The notes: generated by a model not told the origin, from the sequence alone. DNA of 63,761 nt from Gammaproteobacteria bacterium (GCA_030426265.1 JAUHYP010000014.1:1-63761), one strand, 5' to 3'; counted from the first letter of the stretch, positions 19,887-29,957 are shown. Made by a program: numbers and translations.

Positions 19887-21242
19887 ATGAACGAGACGCA
19901 CACTTCCCCCGCCACCCGGCGCAAGGTCGGATTCGTCAGCCTCGGCTGCCCCAAGGCCCTGGTCGATTCCGAACGCATCATCACCCAGCTGCGCAGTGAC
20001 GGTTACGAGCTGTCCGGCAGCTATGAGGACGCCGATGTGGTCGTCGTCAATACCTGCGGCTTCATCGACAGTGCGCGGGCCGAGTCCCTGGAGGCCATCG
20101 GCGAGGCCATCGACGCCAACGGCCGGGTGATCGTCACCGGCTGCATGGGCGTGAAGGCCGACGACATCCTGCAGGCGCATCCCAAGGTGCTTTCGGTGAC
20201 CGGCCCGCAGCAGTACGAGCAGGTGGTCGGCGCCGTGCACCAGCACGCGCCCCTCGTCCGGCAGCACGACCCGTTCATCGACCTCGTGCCGTCCGCCGGC
20301 GTGAAACTGACACCCAGGCATTACTCATACCTAAAGATTTCAGAAGGTTGTAACCATCATTGCACCTTCTGCATCATCCCTTCGATGCGCGGCAAACTGG
20401 CCAGCCGACCGGCCGGCGACGTGCTGGGCGAGGCCGAGCGACTGGTGGCCAGCGGCACGAAAGAGTTGCTGGTGATCTCCCAGGACACCTCCGCCTACGG
20501 CGCGGACCTGAAGTACCGCACCGATTTCTGGGGCGGACGGCCTGTGAAGACCCGGATCACCGAGCTGTGCCAGGCCCTGGGCACCCTGGGCGCCTGGGTA
20601 CGGCTTCACTACGTCTACCCCTATCCGCACGTGGACGAACTGATGCCGTTGATGGCGGACGGGCTGGTGCTGCCCTATCTCGACATCCCGCTGCAGCACG
20701 GCAGCCCGCGGGTGCTCAAACTCATGCGCCGTCCCGCTCACGCGGAAAAGGCCCTGGACCGGATCCGCCGCTGGCGTGACACCTGTCCGGACCTGACCCT
20801 GCGCAGCACCTTCATCGTCGGCTTCCCCGGCGAGACGGACGCGGACTTCCAGGAACTCATGGAGTTCATCGAGGAGGCGCGCCTGGACCGCGTGGGCTGC
20901 TTCCGCTATTCACCCGTCGACGGGGCCCGCGCCAACGATCTGCCCGACCCGGTGCCCGATGCCGTGGCCCGGGAGCGCGAGGCGATCTTCATGGCGCGCC
21001 AGGCGGAGATCAGCGCCGAACGCCTGCAGGCGAAGATCGGCACGGTGCAGGAGGTGCTGGTGGACGAGGTCGGCGAACTGGGCATGATCGGCCGCAGTCA
21101 TGCCGACGCGCCGGAGATCGACGGAAAGGTCTGGATCAACGGCGCGGACCACGCCAATCCCGGCGACCTGCTGCGCGTGCGCATCACCGGCGCCGATGCG
21201 CACGACCTGCTCGGCGAGGCCGTCGACGCGGACGAGGCGTGA
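19887..21242 (+). CDS. rimO: Ribosomal protein S12 methylthiotransferase RimO
   Basis: This 451-residue radical-SAM enzyme adds a methylthio group to Asp88 of ribosomal protein S12. The N-terminal UPF0004 domain supplies three cysteines for one Fe-S cluster (in [14 protein letters not shown] and TGCMGV). The radical-SAM cluster motif is CNHHCTFC (about residue 155), followed by SMRGKL. A TRAM domain forms the last 70 residues. The [16 protein letters not shown] opening separates RimO from the tRNA-modifying MiaB. It overlaps the next gene by GTGA. Confidence 0.95.
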   Translation: MNETHTSPATRRKVGFVSLGCPKALVDSERIITQLRSDGYELSGSYEDADVVVVNTCGFIDSARAESLEAIGEAIDANGRVIVTGCMGVKADDILQAHPKVLSVTGPQQYEQVVGAVHQHAPLVRQHDPFIDLVPSAGVKLTPRHYSYLKISEGCNHHCTFCIIPSMRGKLASRPAGDVLGEAERLVASGTKELLVISQDTSAYGADLKYRTDFWGGRPVKTRITELCQALGTLGAWVRLHYVYPYPHVDELMPLMADGLVLPYLDIPLQHGSPRVLKLMRRPAHAEKALDRIRRWRDTCPDLTLRSTFIVGFPGETDADFQELMEFIEEARLDRVGCFRYSPVDGARANDLPDPVPDAVAREREAIFMARQAEISAERLQAKIGTVQEVLVDEVGELGMIGRSHADAPEIDGKVWINGADHANPGDLLRVRITGADAHDLLGEAVDADEA

Positions 21243-22288
21243 GCCCCCTGGCCCAGCTCTACCGGCGTCACCGCGAACGGCTGGCGGGGCCGGGGCTCTG
21301 GGTCGACCCGCCGGCCGACCTGCCCTGGCGAGAATTCACCGACGGCGGCAATCCCCAACTGCTCTGCAACGACGAACCCACGCACCGCGCCCTGGCGGCC
21401 GCCGGCGCGCCCGTGAGTTTCGGCGCCTTTCCAGGGGGCGCACTGGTGGACCGTATCGTGTTCACCCTTCCCCGCGAGAAGGCGCGGCAACGCCTGCAGG
21501 CGCAATACCTGGCGGGCCGGCTGGCCCCGACCGGCACCCTCTGGGCTGCCGGTGAATCGCGGGCCGGGGCACGGTCCGCCCAGGCGCAACTCAGCCCCTG
21601 GTTCGGTTCGGTCCGCAAGGCCGACAGCGCGCGGCATTGCGTGCTCTGGGAGGCCAGCGAGCCCTTGCCCGGCCCACCGTTCGAGCTGACGCAGCATGTC
21701 GAAAACTGGACCCTGGAAGGCACGGACCTGCACATCGCCAGCCTGCCCGGCGTGTTCGCCCATGGCGGCCTGGACGCGGGCACACGCCTGCTGCTCGCCC
21801 AGCTCGACACCCTGGTCGGCATGAAGCCGGACAGCGCCCTCGACCTGGGGTGCGGCGCCGGTGTGATCGGCGCCGCCTTGCTGCAACGACTGCCCGGACT
21901 GGAACTGACCCTGGCCGACGCCAGCGCCCTGGCGCTCACCGCGACACGCGCCACGCTGGCGCGCAACGCGCTCGAAGCGCGGGTCGTGGCCAGCGATGGC
22001 CTGAGGGGCGTGGACGGGCGCTTCGAACTGGTGATCAGCAATCCCCCTTTCCACCAGGGCCACCGCGAGCGGGCCGACCTCGGCGCGGGCCTGTTCGACG
22101 GCATCACGAGGACGCTCGAGCCCGGGGGTCGCTGCGTGCTGGTCGTGAACCGGCACCTGCCCTGGCCGCGCTGGATGGATGACACCTTCGGAGGCCACGA
22201 GGTTCTGGCCCAGGATGCGGGCTACCAGGTCCTGCTCGGCCGGCTCGAAACGAGGCGATCAGCGACCCGCCCTACTCTGGATCGATGA
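21239..22288 (+). CDS. rsmC: 16S rRNA (guanine-1207-N2) methyltransferase RsmC-like
   Basis: The 349-residue protein has an N-terminal pseudo-methyltransferase half (about 1-165) and a C-terminal catalytic half. The SAM-binding loop is [11 protein letters not shown] (about residue 201) and the target-amine motif is SNPPFHQG (about 263). This two-domain form and the NPPFHQG motif are characteristic of RsmC, which methylates G1207 of 16S rRNA; RlmG is the main alternative. The GTG start overlaps the rimO stop, so two ribosome-modifying enzymes are coupled. Its last 17 bases overlap the end of the convergent helicase gene. Confidence 0.85.
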   Translation: MSPLAQLYRRHRERLAGPGLWVDPPADLPWREFTDGGNPQLLCNDEPTHRALAAAGAPVSFGAFPGGALVDRIVFTLPREKARQRLQAQYLAGRLAPTGTLWAAGESRAGARSAQAQLSPWFGSVRKADSARHCVLWEASEPLPGPPFELTQHVENWTLEGTDLHIASLPGVFAHGGLDAGTRLLLAQLDTLVGMKPDSALDLGCGAGVIGAALLQRLPGLELTLADASALALTATRATLARNALEARVVASDGLRGVDGRFELVISNPPFHQGHRERADLGAGLFDGITRTLEPGGRCVLVVNRHLPWPRWMDDTFGGHEVLAQDAGYQVLLGRLETRRSATRPTLDR

Positions 22289-25200
22289 ACCGCCCTTCAC
22301 TGGCCTGCAGCACCCGCCTGGACGCCACCACGCCATCCTCGGCCGCCGTGACAGTGCGCGCGTAGGCCTCGAGCTGCTGTCGCCACTTGTCGCGGGTTTC
22401 TTCCGCCTCGGCGCCGGTCTTGTAGTCCACAACGTGCCAGGCTCCGTCGGAATCCTGGTACAGCCGGTCGACGATCAGCTTCTTCAAACGGGGGCCTTCG
22501 GGCGACAGGTACACCGCCTCGGCCAGCGAGCGGCGTTTACCGTCGGGTGTCAGGGTTTCCCGGACGTCTTCCTTCGCAAGCAGGCCACGAAGCAGGGCCA
22601 CCAGTTCCTTCTCCAGATCCGGCAGGACCGCCCTGGGCGCACCCGCGATGGCCAGGCTGGAGCGCAGCGCCTCCGAGTGGTCCCCATACCACTCGCCCAG
22701 CCAGCGATCGCTCCAGTGGTCGTGCATCAGTTCCAGCCAGTGGTGCAGGGCCTCGCCCAGCGCCAGCCGGTCGCGCGCCGGCGGGGGCGCACCCAGTGTG
22801 ACCGGCTCGGCCGAACCATCGATCGTTGCCGGATCAGGCTTCGCCGGCGCGTGGAGCGATGCAGTCGCTGCGGCCAGCCGCACCAGCGGCCGCATCGGCG
22901 GCCCATCCGGAACCGGCGAATCCTCCAGCTCCATCACTTCCACCAGGGGTTCGAAATGCGGGCGCATGAACTCCAGGAAGCTGCCCTTGAAGCTGCCCAG
23001 GGTGCCGTCCTTTTTGGGCGCGACCGAAGCCGTCATGGCCAGGTACCGGCGCGCGCGTGTCATGGCCACATACAGCAGGCGCTGAAGTTCGCTCTCACGG
23101 GCCTCGCTTTCCAGCAGACCGAGGTGGCCGTACAGGGATGGCAGCACTTCATTCGCGGGTGGCATCGGCCCCTGCAGCGCGCCACGGAGGTCGCCTTCCA
23201 CCGGAATATCGAGGCTGCGAAACAGGCTGCGATTTGGACCGGGACCCGTTCCCTGCATGGAGGGCAGGAACACGGCATCGAACTCCAGGCCCTTGGCCTT
23301 GTGGACGGTCATCAATTTCACCGCGCCCGTGCCCGAGCCCGCGTACAGAAATTCGAGCCGCTCGACCAGCACGGCGGCCAGGTCCTCGGGCGAGTCGCGC
23401 TCGACACGCGCAAGCAGGCGCAGGAACACGTCCGCATCATCCAGGTCCTCGGGGCTTCGGGCCACCCGGGGGCCGCCCAGCGCCGCCCAGGCGGCCTCGA
23501 CGCGCCGTGCCAACGGTACCTGCCCGGCAGACGCCACCGCGGGCGCCAGCGCCCGGGCGATGAAGTCGACACGCTCACGGACCTGTGGCGCCAGGGCGTC
23601 CAGGATGCCGGGATCACGCAGACGCTCGAACAGGTTCGCCTCATTGAGCGCACCCGCCACCTGCAGCAGATCACCCGGCTGCAACGCGCACCATGGCCCC
23701 AGCAGCACGCCCAGCCAGGCCACGCGGTCGCCGGGATGCAGCAGCGCCCGCACCAGCGTGAGCAGGTCCAGGACCACCGGGCGATGCTCGAGGGACTGCA
23801 CTTCCACGGCCTCGAAGGGCACACCCAGTTGGGCCAGGGCCGAACCGATGGGTTCCAGGTGCTTGCGTTTGCGCGCCAGTACGCCGATCGACGCCGCTTC
23901 GCCGTCCTCGAGCAGTTCCCGGATGCGGTAGGCGATCCACTCGGCCTCGGCGCCTGGCCCACCTCCCTCGCCGGGAGGAAAGGCGTGGAACTCGATACCG
24001 CCACCGGCTCCGGCAAACGCGTCCACCGGCGTGTAGCCCACGTGCCCGACGGACACTGGAGAGGGCGGCTGGAACACGGAGCGCCCCATGGCGTTGACCG
24101 CTTCGATCACCGTGGCGGTCGAACGGAAGTTGACCGTCAGTTCGAGGGGGGTCAGTTCCACCGGACCGAGGCTGGCGCGGGCCAGCAGGTCGCGAAACAG
24201 GTCCACCTCGGCCTTGCGGAATCGGTAGATGCTCTGCATGGGATCGCCCACGAGAAAAAGGCTGCGCTGCTCATCAGGCAGCCAGCCGGCCACCAGCCGC
24301 TCCACCAGCTCGTACTGCAGGCGGGACGTGTCCTGGAACTCGTCGATCAGGACGTGCATGAGGCGCCCGTCCTCGATCAGCAAGGCCTCTCCGGGCGCGT
24401 CCTCGTCGCCCAGGGCGGCGAGGGCCAGTTGCGCCACGTGCTGGAAGTCGCAGGCGCCGGACTCGGCGAAACAGGACTCGAGGTGGTCACAGGCGCGCAA
24501 CAACAGCCGGCGCAGGTCGGCCACCAGCGACCCGTCTCCCGGAACACGGTCCAGGGGCGGCGCCTTGATGAACCGCGTGTAGGCGGCGATGGCGTCCGGG
24601 TCCTCGTACCAGGCGGCGACGATGACCTTGAGCGCATCGACCTCGTCCGTCCGTGCCGGCGAAGCGCCCGGATACACGGAACGGTTGACGTATGCCGCCG
24701 AGTACGGCTCGTCGGAGGATTTCTTCTTGAGCGCAGCCAGGATGTTCCAATAGGCCCAGGCCCTCACATCCGGACTCGCCGTCGCTCCGTCCCTGGCCAG
24801 TGCTTCCAGGGCCTCCGGCAAGGGATCGTCCGGATTCGGCTCGTCCGTGAGCGGGGCGAGCCGCGCCAGGGCGGCGCCGGCCGATTCCAGCGTTTCACGC
24901 CCCAGGTGGGCCTCCAGCACCTTCAGTTCCAGTCGCTGCCGCAGGGACAGCAGGCCGGGCACATCACCCGCGCCGGACGTCATCGTCTCGCGCCATTGGT
25001 CCCGGCGCGGCAATTCACTCGCGAGCAGGTCCGTGAGCCGGTTGGCGTCCCCGCGCTCGCGCAGCAGCAGGTGCTCCAGCGCCTGGCGCTCGGGCGCGCC
25101 ATCCAGCGCCCGGGACGCCTCGTCGATGGTACGCCGCGCCGCTTCCCGGTACATCGGCTGTGGATGCTCCGCGACCGCCAGGCCGGCCAGTGGCAGGGGC

Positions 25201-25613
25201 TGCCCGGTGCTGCGCGCGGCCAGTCGGGCGCAGAGTCCGTCGATGGTGTGGATCTGCAGCCGCGACGGGCGCTCCAGCAGGCGCCAGCCGAGCTCGGCGT
25301 CTCTCTGCAGGACGCCCAGCGCCAGTTCATGGGCCCGGCGCTGGTGTGCGGCCTCGGGCGCCTCGCCGGAAGCGGCGACCCGCAGCCGTTCCATGACCCG
25401 GTCCACCATTTCGCGCGTCGCCTTGCGCGTGAAGGTGACAGCCAGCACCTGTTCAGGCCGTTCCACCAGGGCCAGAAGGCGCAGGAACCGCTGGGTGAGC
25501 AACTCCGTCTTGCCCGAACCGGCCGGGGCCTGGACTGCGAAGGAACCCGCGGGATCGATGGCCTGGTCGCGCGTCTTCTGGTCGGCGGGAGACGTCGGCC
25601 GGGACTCAGACAT
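22272..25613 (-). CDS. UvrD/RecB-like helicase-nuclease, AddA type
   Basis: This 1113-residue protein has Walker A in VQAPAGSGKTELL (about residue 28-40), helicase motif Ia in VTFTRKATREM, motif II in LIDEFQDTSRLQ and the SF1 motif VHKAKGLEFDAV. At the C-terminus a RecB-type nuclease domain carries WHVVDYKTG and QLEAYAR. Together with the upstream PD-(D/E)XK gene it resembles the AddAB/RexAB machines that process double-strand breaks for RecA. Its ATG lies inside the end of that gene, an 8-base overlap. I leave the symbol empty because proteobacterial members of this pair are divergent from true addA. Confidence 0.88.
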   Translation of the reverse strand: MSESRPTSPADQKTRDQAIDPAGSFAVQAPAGSGKTELLTQRFLRLLALVERPEQVLAVTFTRKATREMVDRVMERLRVAASGEAPEAAHQRRAHELALGVLQRDAELGWRLLERPSRLQIHTIDGLCARLAARSTGQPLPLAGLAVAEHPQPMYREAARRTIDEASRALDGAPERQALEHLLLRERGDANRLTDLLASELPRRDQWRETMTSGAGDVPGLLSLRQRLELKVLEAHLGRETLESAGAALARLAPLTDEPNPDDPLPEALEALARDGATASPDVRAWAYWNILAALKKKSSDEPYSAAYVNRSVYPGASPARTDEVDALKVIVAAWYEDPDAIAAYTRFIKAPPLDRVPGDGSLVADLRRLLLRACDHLESCFAESGACDFQHVAQLALAALGDEDAPGEALLIEDGRLMHVLIDEFQDTSRLQYELVERLVAGWLPDEQRSLFLVGDPMQSIYRFRKAEVDLFRDLLARASLGPVELTPLELTVNFRSTATVIEAVNAMGRSVFQPPSPVSVGHVGYTPVDAFAGAGGGIEFHAFPPGEGGGPGAEAEWIAYRIRELLEDGEAASIGVLARKRKHLEPIGSALAQLGVPFEAVEVQSLEHRPVVLDLLTLVRALLHPGDRVAWLGVLLGPWCALQPGDLLQVAGALNEANLFERLRDPGILDALAPQVRERVDFIARALAPAVASAGQVPLARRVEAAWAALGGPRVARSPEDLDDADVFLRLLARVERDSPEDLAAVLVERLEFLYAGSGTGAVKLMTVHKAKGLEFDAVFLPSMQGTGPGPNRSLFRSLDIPVEGDLRGALQGPMPPANEVLPSLYGHLGLLESEARESELQRLLYVAMTRARRYLAMTASVAPKKDGTLGSFKGSFLEFMRPHFEPLVEVMELEDSPVPDGPPMRPLVRLAAATASLHAPAKPDPATIDGSAEPVTLGAPPPARDRLALGEALHHWLELMHDHWSDRWLGEWYGDHSEALRSSLAIAGAPRAVLPDLEKELVALLRGLLAKEDVRETLTPDGKRRSLAEAVYLSPEGPRLKKLIVDRLYQDSDGAWHVVDYKTGAEAEETRDKWRQQLEAYARTVTAAEDGVVASRRVLQASEGRFIDPE

Positions 25614-28248
25614 GGTCGGACTCCATGGCGAACTCTTCCTCGTCCGAGCCGGCCAGGCGCAGCAGCAGGTCGAGTCCGAGGTAGTTCAGCGCCTTTTCGT
25701 CATGCACGACGAAGCCGCATTCGCCCCGTCGAAACTCATCCAGCAATCCGTTGATCGTCGACGCCCACGACGCCAGGGCTGTCGGCCAGTCCGGAAACGG
25801 CGCCCGGTCCCCCATGAGTTTGACGCCCTTGCCCTTGAGCGAAGCCTCGCCGGTCCAAAGCACCCGGTGCATGTCGCCCCCGCGCACCCCCAGCTGCCCG
25901 ATGCCGAGCACCGGCTCCGGCGCCGTGCGCGAAAGCACCGCGTACAGGGGCAACTGGAGTTCGACGGGGCGTTCCCTGCCCCAGGTGGCCCCGGCCAGTT
26001 TTCCGGTCTTGTAATCGAGCAGCAGTGCGCCATCGCCGATGCGGTCGATACGGTCCATTCGAACCCGGAAACGAAAACCCGCCAGCTGGGCTTCGCGGTC
26101 TTCCTCCAGCCGCCAGGGGCGTCCCAGCGGCTGTGAGCGCTCATACGCCAGCCATTGCCGAAGCAGGTGTTCGAGACGCCGACGTTCGGCCGACTCGGCC
26201 GCAGGGGCCAGGACCCGGTCCGCGTGTTCTTCGACCAGGGCCGCCGCCACGGCGGCCGCAATGCCGCTTTCGTCCGGCAAACCACCCTGTGCGAGCGCCG
26301 CGGAATACAGTTGCTCCAGCGCGCTGTGGACCAGCGAACCGGTATAACTGGCATCGGCGAACGCCGAGGGCGAATCCGGGAATTCGGCGCCCAGGCGGTG
26401 GACCAGGAACGCCGCCCAGGGGCAGGCGGACTGGGTATTGAGCAGTCGGACGACGCCACGCAATTCCAGTTCGTCCGCCGGCAGAGCCGGCGCGGCGGAA
26501 AGGGGTTCGGGCAGCAATCGGTCGCGGCCGCTGGCCGTCTCCGGATCGCCCGCCCCGGGCCAGGTCGCACGGGCCAGTTGGGCGCCGGGCAGGGACATCT
26601 CCGACGGCTCGGCGCCCTCCCCCACCAATGCGCTGGGGGCCGTGGGAACACCGTCGACCTGGGCGGCCCTGGAAAACACCAGTCGACGCGCACTCGCAAG
26701 CAGTGCGTCGTGGACCCGTTCGCCATGCGCGAATTGCGTGTCCGGCCGGCTGCGCGGCAGATGGCGCGTCATGGAGAACGGCAACAATCGGTTCGTACGC
26801 ACGGGCGCCGGCCAGTTGTCCCCGTGGACGTTCATGACCCAGGTCGCGTCGAAGGACTGTCCGGCCGCATCCTCGATGTCCAGGACCTGGACCGGCGACA
26901 AGGGGCCGCCCATGGAAGGCCGGCGCGATTCACCACACCACTGGCGCAGCATGGTCAGCGCTTCACCATCATCGCGCACACCCGTGAACTCGATCTCTTC
27001 GAAGGCCTGGCGCAGGCCGTCGACCGCCTGTTGGGCGATCCGGCCCACCGCGCCCGGGCCCGGCCAGCCCCAGTGCGTCAACAGCGCATGAAACCGTCGC
27101 GCCGGAGCGCTGCTTTCGCCGACGTCCTGGAGCCGTGCCACCGATTCGACCAGCAACGGAACCTCCAGGCCTTTCGCCGCATCGGTCACGTCCACGAAAC
27201 TCCACTGGTATCGACGGTTTCTGCGCATCCGCAATTCCAGCAGCGCCCGCGCGGCGCGCTCTTCGTCGGCGCCGGCCCAGCACCGCGATCGCAGCCAGCG
27301 GCTGACTCGCGCGAAGGGCCAGCCGCGGCGCGGCCCGGACAACGAGAGCTCCAGCAGTTCCAGGGCGTCAGCGACCAACGGGTGTTCGAGCAGAGGACGC
27401 CCCCCATGCAGGTGCACCGTCCCCGCCTCGACCGGCGTGAGCGCCAGGGCGGCCTCGGGATGAAAGGTGTGCAGGAAGGTCCGCTCCAGTTCCGGTCCCA
27501 GCGAGGCCAGGTCGTTGACGGCAACCGCCACCCGCCGAGCCCCCGCCTCGACCTCCTTCCTAGCCCAGGTCGCGGCGGCGCGCCATTCCTCTCCCGGTTC
27601 ACTGAACACCATCCGCTCGACGGACGGTGGCGATTCAGGCGCCGCCACTTCGAGGGTGGCCTGGACGCCCAGCCCTTCGAGCGCCGCCAGCAGGCGCCGC
27701 TCCAGCCGCGTGAGCTCCACGAAGCCACGCAGGACGATGCGTTCCGGCAAGGGCACGGGCAGGCCGCCGGTGTCGGCGATCAGGCCGCACAGCCAGCGCA
27801 ACTGCTCCGCCGGGTTCAGCCAGCCCTCGCGCGCCATGGCCGCGTGCACCTGCCGCCGCCAGGCGCAGAAACTGTCGTCACTCCAGTCGCGGCCAGGCAC
27901 CAGGCCCTCGGGCAGCAGCCAGTGCTCGCACAAGCGGTCGGCTTCCATCGCTTCCCGGGCCAGCGTGGCGATGTCCCCCGATTGCCAGTCATCCCGGCCA
28001 TCGGCGCGGATGGCTTCGACCCAGAGTCGGCGAATGCGGTGGTGTGAGGGGGCGAAGGGTGTCCGGCGGCCCAGCAGCAACAGGCTGGTCTCCAGCAACT
28101 GGCCGGCCCACAGGGAGAACACTTCGATGGCGGGCGCCGCGAAGGCGCCGGAACCGCTCCGGTCGAGGTGGTACGTGGCCAGCTGGCCTTGCAGGGCGGT
28201 GTGGTTGGGGACGAGTACGAGCGCTTCCGCGCCCTGCCCGGGCGTCAA
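25606..28248 (-). CDS. PD-(D/E)XK nuclease family protein, AddB-like (probable DNA repair protein)
   Basis: With the TTG at 28248 (a GGAGG lies six bases upstream) the protein has 880 residues. The bulk is an inactivated helicase-like fold without Walker A, as in AddB. The C-terminal nuclease domain shows the aspartate/lysine motif LLLDYKTG and the helix ELQLPLYAVLS. AddB proteins usually carry four cysteines for a Fe-S staple. Here one Cys remains before the nuclease (SACPWAAF) and one near the end (GECGFVV), so the cluster seems lost. The length fits the family once described as probable DNA repair proteins. The start is uncertain. Confidence 0.82.
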   Translation of the reverse strand: MTPGQGAEALVLVPNHTALQGQLATYHLDRSGSGAFAAPAIEVFSLWAGQLLETSLLLLGRRTPFAPSHHRIRRLWVEAIRADGRDDWQSGDIATLAREAMEADRLCEHWLLPEGLVPGRDWSDDSFCAWRRQVHAAMAREGWLNPAEQLRWLCGLIADTGGLPVPLPERIVLRGFVELTRLERRLLAALEGLGVQATLEVAAPESPPSVERMVFSEPGEEWRAAATWARKEVEAGARRVAVAVNDLASLGPELERTFLHTFHPEAALALTPVEAGTVHLHGGRPLLEHPLVADALELLELSLSGPRRGWPFARVSRWLRSRCWAGADEERAARALLELRMRRNRRYQWSFVDVTDAAKGLEVPLLVESVARLQDVGESSAPARRFHALLTHWGWPGPGAVGRIAQQAVDGLRQAFEEIEFTGVRDDGEALTMLRQWCGESRRPSMGGPLSPVQVLDIEDAAGQSFDATWVMNVHGDNWPAPVRTNRLLPFSMTRHLPRSRPDTQFAHGERVHDALLASARRLVFSRAAQVDGVPTAPSALVGEGAEPSEMSLPGAQLARATWPGAGDPETASGRDRLLPEPLSAAPALPADELELRGVVRLLNTQSACPWAAFLVHRLGAEFPDSPSAFADASYTGSLVHSALEQLYSAALAQGGLPDESGIAAAVAAALVEEHADRVLAPAAESAERRRLEHLLRQWLAYERSQPLGRPWRLEEDREAQLAGFRFRVRMDRIDRIGDGALLLDYKTGKLAGATWGRERPVELQLPLYAVLSRTAPEPVLGIGQLGVRGGDMHRVLWTGEASLKGKGVKLMGDRAPFPDWPTALASWASTINGLLDEFRRGECGFVVHDEKALNYLGLDLLLRLAGSDEEEFAMESDHV

Positions 28249-28409
28249 GCCGGGCCTCCGGCCGGAAAATGACCGAGGACAGTGAGTGCGTGCGTAAGCA
28301 TCCGGACCATGACCGCAGTGTAAGCGCAACGATTCTCAAAGTCCGAGAACGGTTCACCGGTCCCCAGCGGAGTCCCGGCCGGCGACGGACCGGCTGCTAC
28401 ACTGGACCC

Positions 28410-29174
28410 ATGTGCGGCAAAGCCTCCGTCTCCCACCTCAGCTGGAAAGAGATCTTCGCCTGGGCGAACAGCCTCACGCCGCCGGAGCACCTGCCGCCGG
28501 ATCCGGCCTCGCGAGTCAACGTTTCGCCTTCCCGCCTGCGCCGCAAGTCGGACCCGGACTCCATGGAATGGGAAACGCTGCCGGCCGTCATGGCGGACAA
28601 CGGGCTCGACGTGCCCACGGAGGCGACCTGGCCCTTCCTGCCGCACTGGTCCGGCGGGCGCCTGCCGATGATGAAGGATGGCCGGCTGCTGTCGACCGCC
28701 AATGCGCGGCTGCGGCGTGAGGCCGAGCCCTTCGCCCCCACCTTCATGACCGCCTGGAACCGCGACCGTCGCGCCGTGGTGTTCGTATCCTGGTTCTACG
28801 AGTTCGACCGGCGCGTGCACCCCCAGGTGCCCTGGGCGGTGTTCCCGCTCGACCGGCCATTCTGGGCCATGGCGGGACTGGCCAGTTTCAGCAAGGGAGA
28901 CGATGGCGTACCGCGCCCCAGTGTCGCCATCATCACGGTGGAGCCGAACGAGGTGCTCACCTCGGTGGGGCACCACCGCAGCCCGGCCCTCCTGCCTGAT
29001 CCGGGCGCGGTGCGCACCTGGTTGCGGGGCGACCGGAACGCCGCCCTGGAACTGCTGCACGCGGCGGACAATGAAACCATGGGGGTCGAGGAGGTGCCGA
29101 TGGGAATCAAGATCCCCGGCAACGAAAACATCGAACTGCCGCCGACACTGGCGCAACGAAAAAACGCCCCGTGA
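28410..29174 (+). CDS. SRAP-domain protein (HMCES/YedK-like)
   Basis: The 254-residue protein begins MCGKASVSH. In this family Cys2 becomes the N-terminal residue and forms a covalent link with abasic sites in single-stranded DNA. Other expected landmarks are NARLRREAEPF (about residue 98), the glutamate of SWFYEFD (about 130) and the histidine of GHHRSPALL (about 190). The match to YedK is clear but distant, with SP replacing the usual MP. It is divergent from the AddB-like gene, so a break-processing machine and an abasic-site shield share one promoter region. The stop codon lies in the loop of its terminator. Confidence 0.82.
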   Translation: MCGKASVSHLSWKEIFAWANSLTPPEHLPPDPASRVNVSPSRLRRKSDPDSMEWETLPAVMADNGLDVPTEATWPFLPHWSGGRLPMMKDGRLLSTANARLRREAEPFAPTFMTAWNRDRRAVVFVSWFYEFDRRVHPQVPWAVFPLDRPFWAMAGLASFSKGDDGVPRPSVAIITVEPNEVLTSVGHHRSPALLPDPGAVRTWLRGDRNAALELLHAADNETMGVEEVPMGIKIPGNENIELPPTLAQRKNAP

Positions 29175-29185
29175 GGGGCGTTTTT
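29159..29185 (+). terminator. Intrinsic terminator overlapping the SRAP gene stop
   Basis: CGCCCC (29165-29170) pairs with GGGGCG (29175-29180). The 4-base loop contains the SRAP stop codon TGA (29172-29174), with an A-run before and a T-run after. A terminating ribosome would cover the hairpin. Confidence 0.85.
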
Positions 29186-29219
29186 CGTGAAGCGGTGTGA
29201 CCTGGCCGGGATGTGGCGC

Positions 29220-29747
29220 TTACCAGCCCCAGGGTTTGGTCGGACGTTCGCCGGTCAACGGCGCGTCCTCGGCGGAGCGCTGCGTGGGCTCTGCCACGCC
29301 GGCGCCCTTGAAGCTGTCCTGGTAGGGCCAGCTGGAGGTGTCCGGGTTGGTCGGGCGGCTCATGTCGTAGCCCGTCAGCACGTTCCGCACGGAACCCACT
29401 GCCGGGGAGGCGTTACGCTCACGGGCGGCCTTCTCGTTCGAGCGTGCATACAGCTCCACCGAAGACCAGTCACGGGACTTCGACGGGCTCGGCGCGGGCG
29501 CCTGCGTCCGATGATGATCGAACTTGCTGCTCGGCGGCGCGCCCTTGCCCTGACCCCAGCCCCAGGGGGCGGGTGTGGCGGCAAGGCCGGAATTGAGGTG
29601 TGCGAGCCGGGCCTGGGAACTGCTCCGTCCTGAAGGTGACAGGGTCCGGTAGGCGGATTTTCCTGCGACTGACAGAGAGCGGAAGAGCCAGACGACAACG
29701 GCGGCTGCGATGACTCCAGCAACGGTAAGTGTGGCGTAAAACAACAT
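29220..29747 (-). CDS. Hypothetical single-pass membrane protein
   Basis: The 175-residue protein has one membrane helix at residues 2-24 (LFYATLTVAGVIAAAVVVWLF) and a polar, Ser/Pro/Arg-rich remainder with low-complexity stretches. I do not recognise a family. I chose the ATG at 29747 because AGGA lies eight bases upstream; a GTG 63 bases earlier is in frame but badly spaced. It is preceded by a long leader rich in hairpins and by a plausible promoter at 30028-30057. The C-terminal tail ends TKPWGW. The reading frame has normal high-GC third positions, so I take it to be a real gene. Confidence 0.6.
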   Translation of the reverse strand: MLFYATLTVAGVIAAAVVVWLFRSLSVAGKSAYRTLSPSGRSSSQARLAHLNSGLAATPAPWGWGQGKGAPPSSKFDHHRTQAPAPSPSKSRDWSSVELYARSNEKAARERNASPAVGSVRNVLTGYDMSRPTNPDTSSWPYQDSFKGAGVAEPTQRSAEDAPLTGERPTKPWGW

Positions 29748-29770
29748 GGTCGTGATCCTGTTACGACGTT

Positions 29771-29957
29771 CCAGGGCGGCCGGGAAATCATTTTCCGGCC
29801 CCTGGGTCACCTTCCTGGAAGCAACCGGTCTCCAGACCGGCGTGACGCGTTACGTCGTGAACATTCCGCTGTTCGTACGCGTCCCCACTTCCAGTGGGGT
29901 GGCTCAATTCAGGTCAGTCTTTGACCTGCGCCAAAACCCGGAAATCGAGTGTCCGGG
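29771..29957 (-). promoter_or_regulatory. Structured leader with five hairpins, identity unknown
   Basis: The 379 bases between the protease gene and the small membrane protein gene hold five palindromes: 29778-29800 (10-bp arms, extended by an outer CCAGGG pair), 29825-29840 (CCGGTC arms), 29883-29899 (CCCCACT/AGTGGGG), 29910-29928 (CAGGTCA/TGACCTG) and 29937-29957 (CCCGGA/TCCGGG). In the minus-strand transcript two of them expose GGA in the loop (UGGA and UGGAA), the type of site bound by CsrA/RsmA. No known riboswitch is recognised. The rest, 30058-30126, shows nothing clear. Confidence 0.5.

Noticed and set aside
22179-25754. Very long plus-strand open frame opposite the AddA-like gene
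   Set aside because: High GC makes long antisense frames common. The minus-strand frame has all helicase and nuclease motifs; the antisense product is low-complexity His/Gln/Arg-rich.
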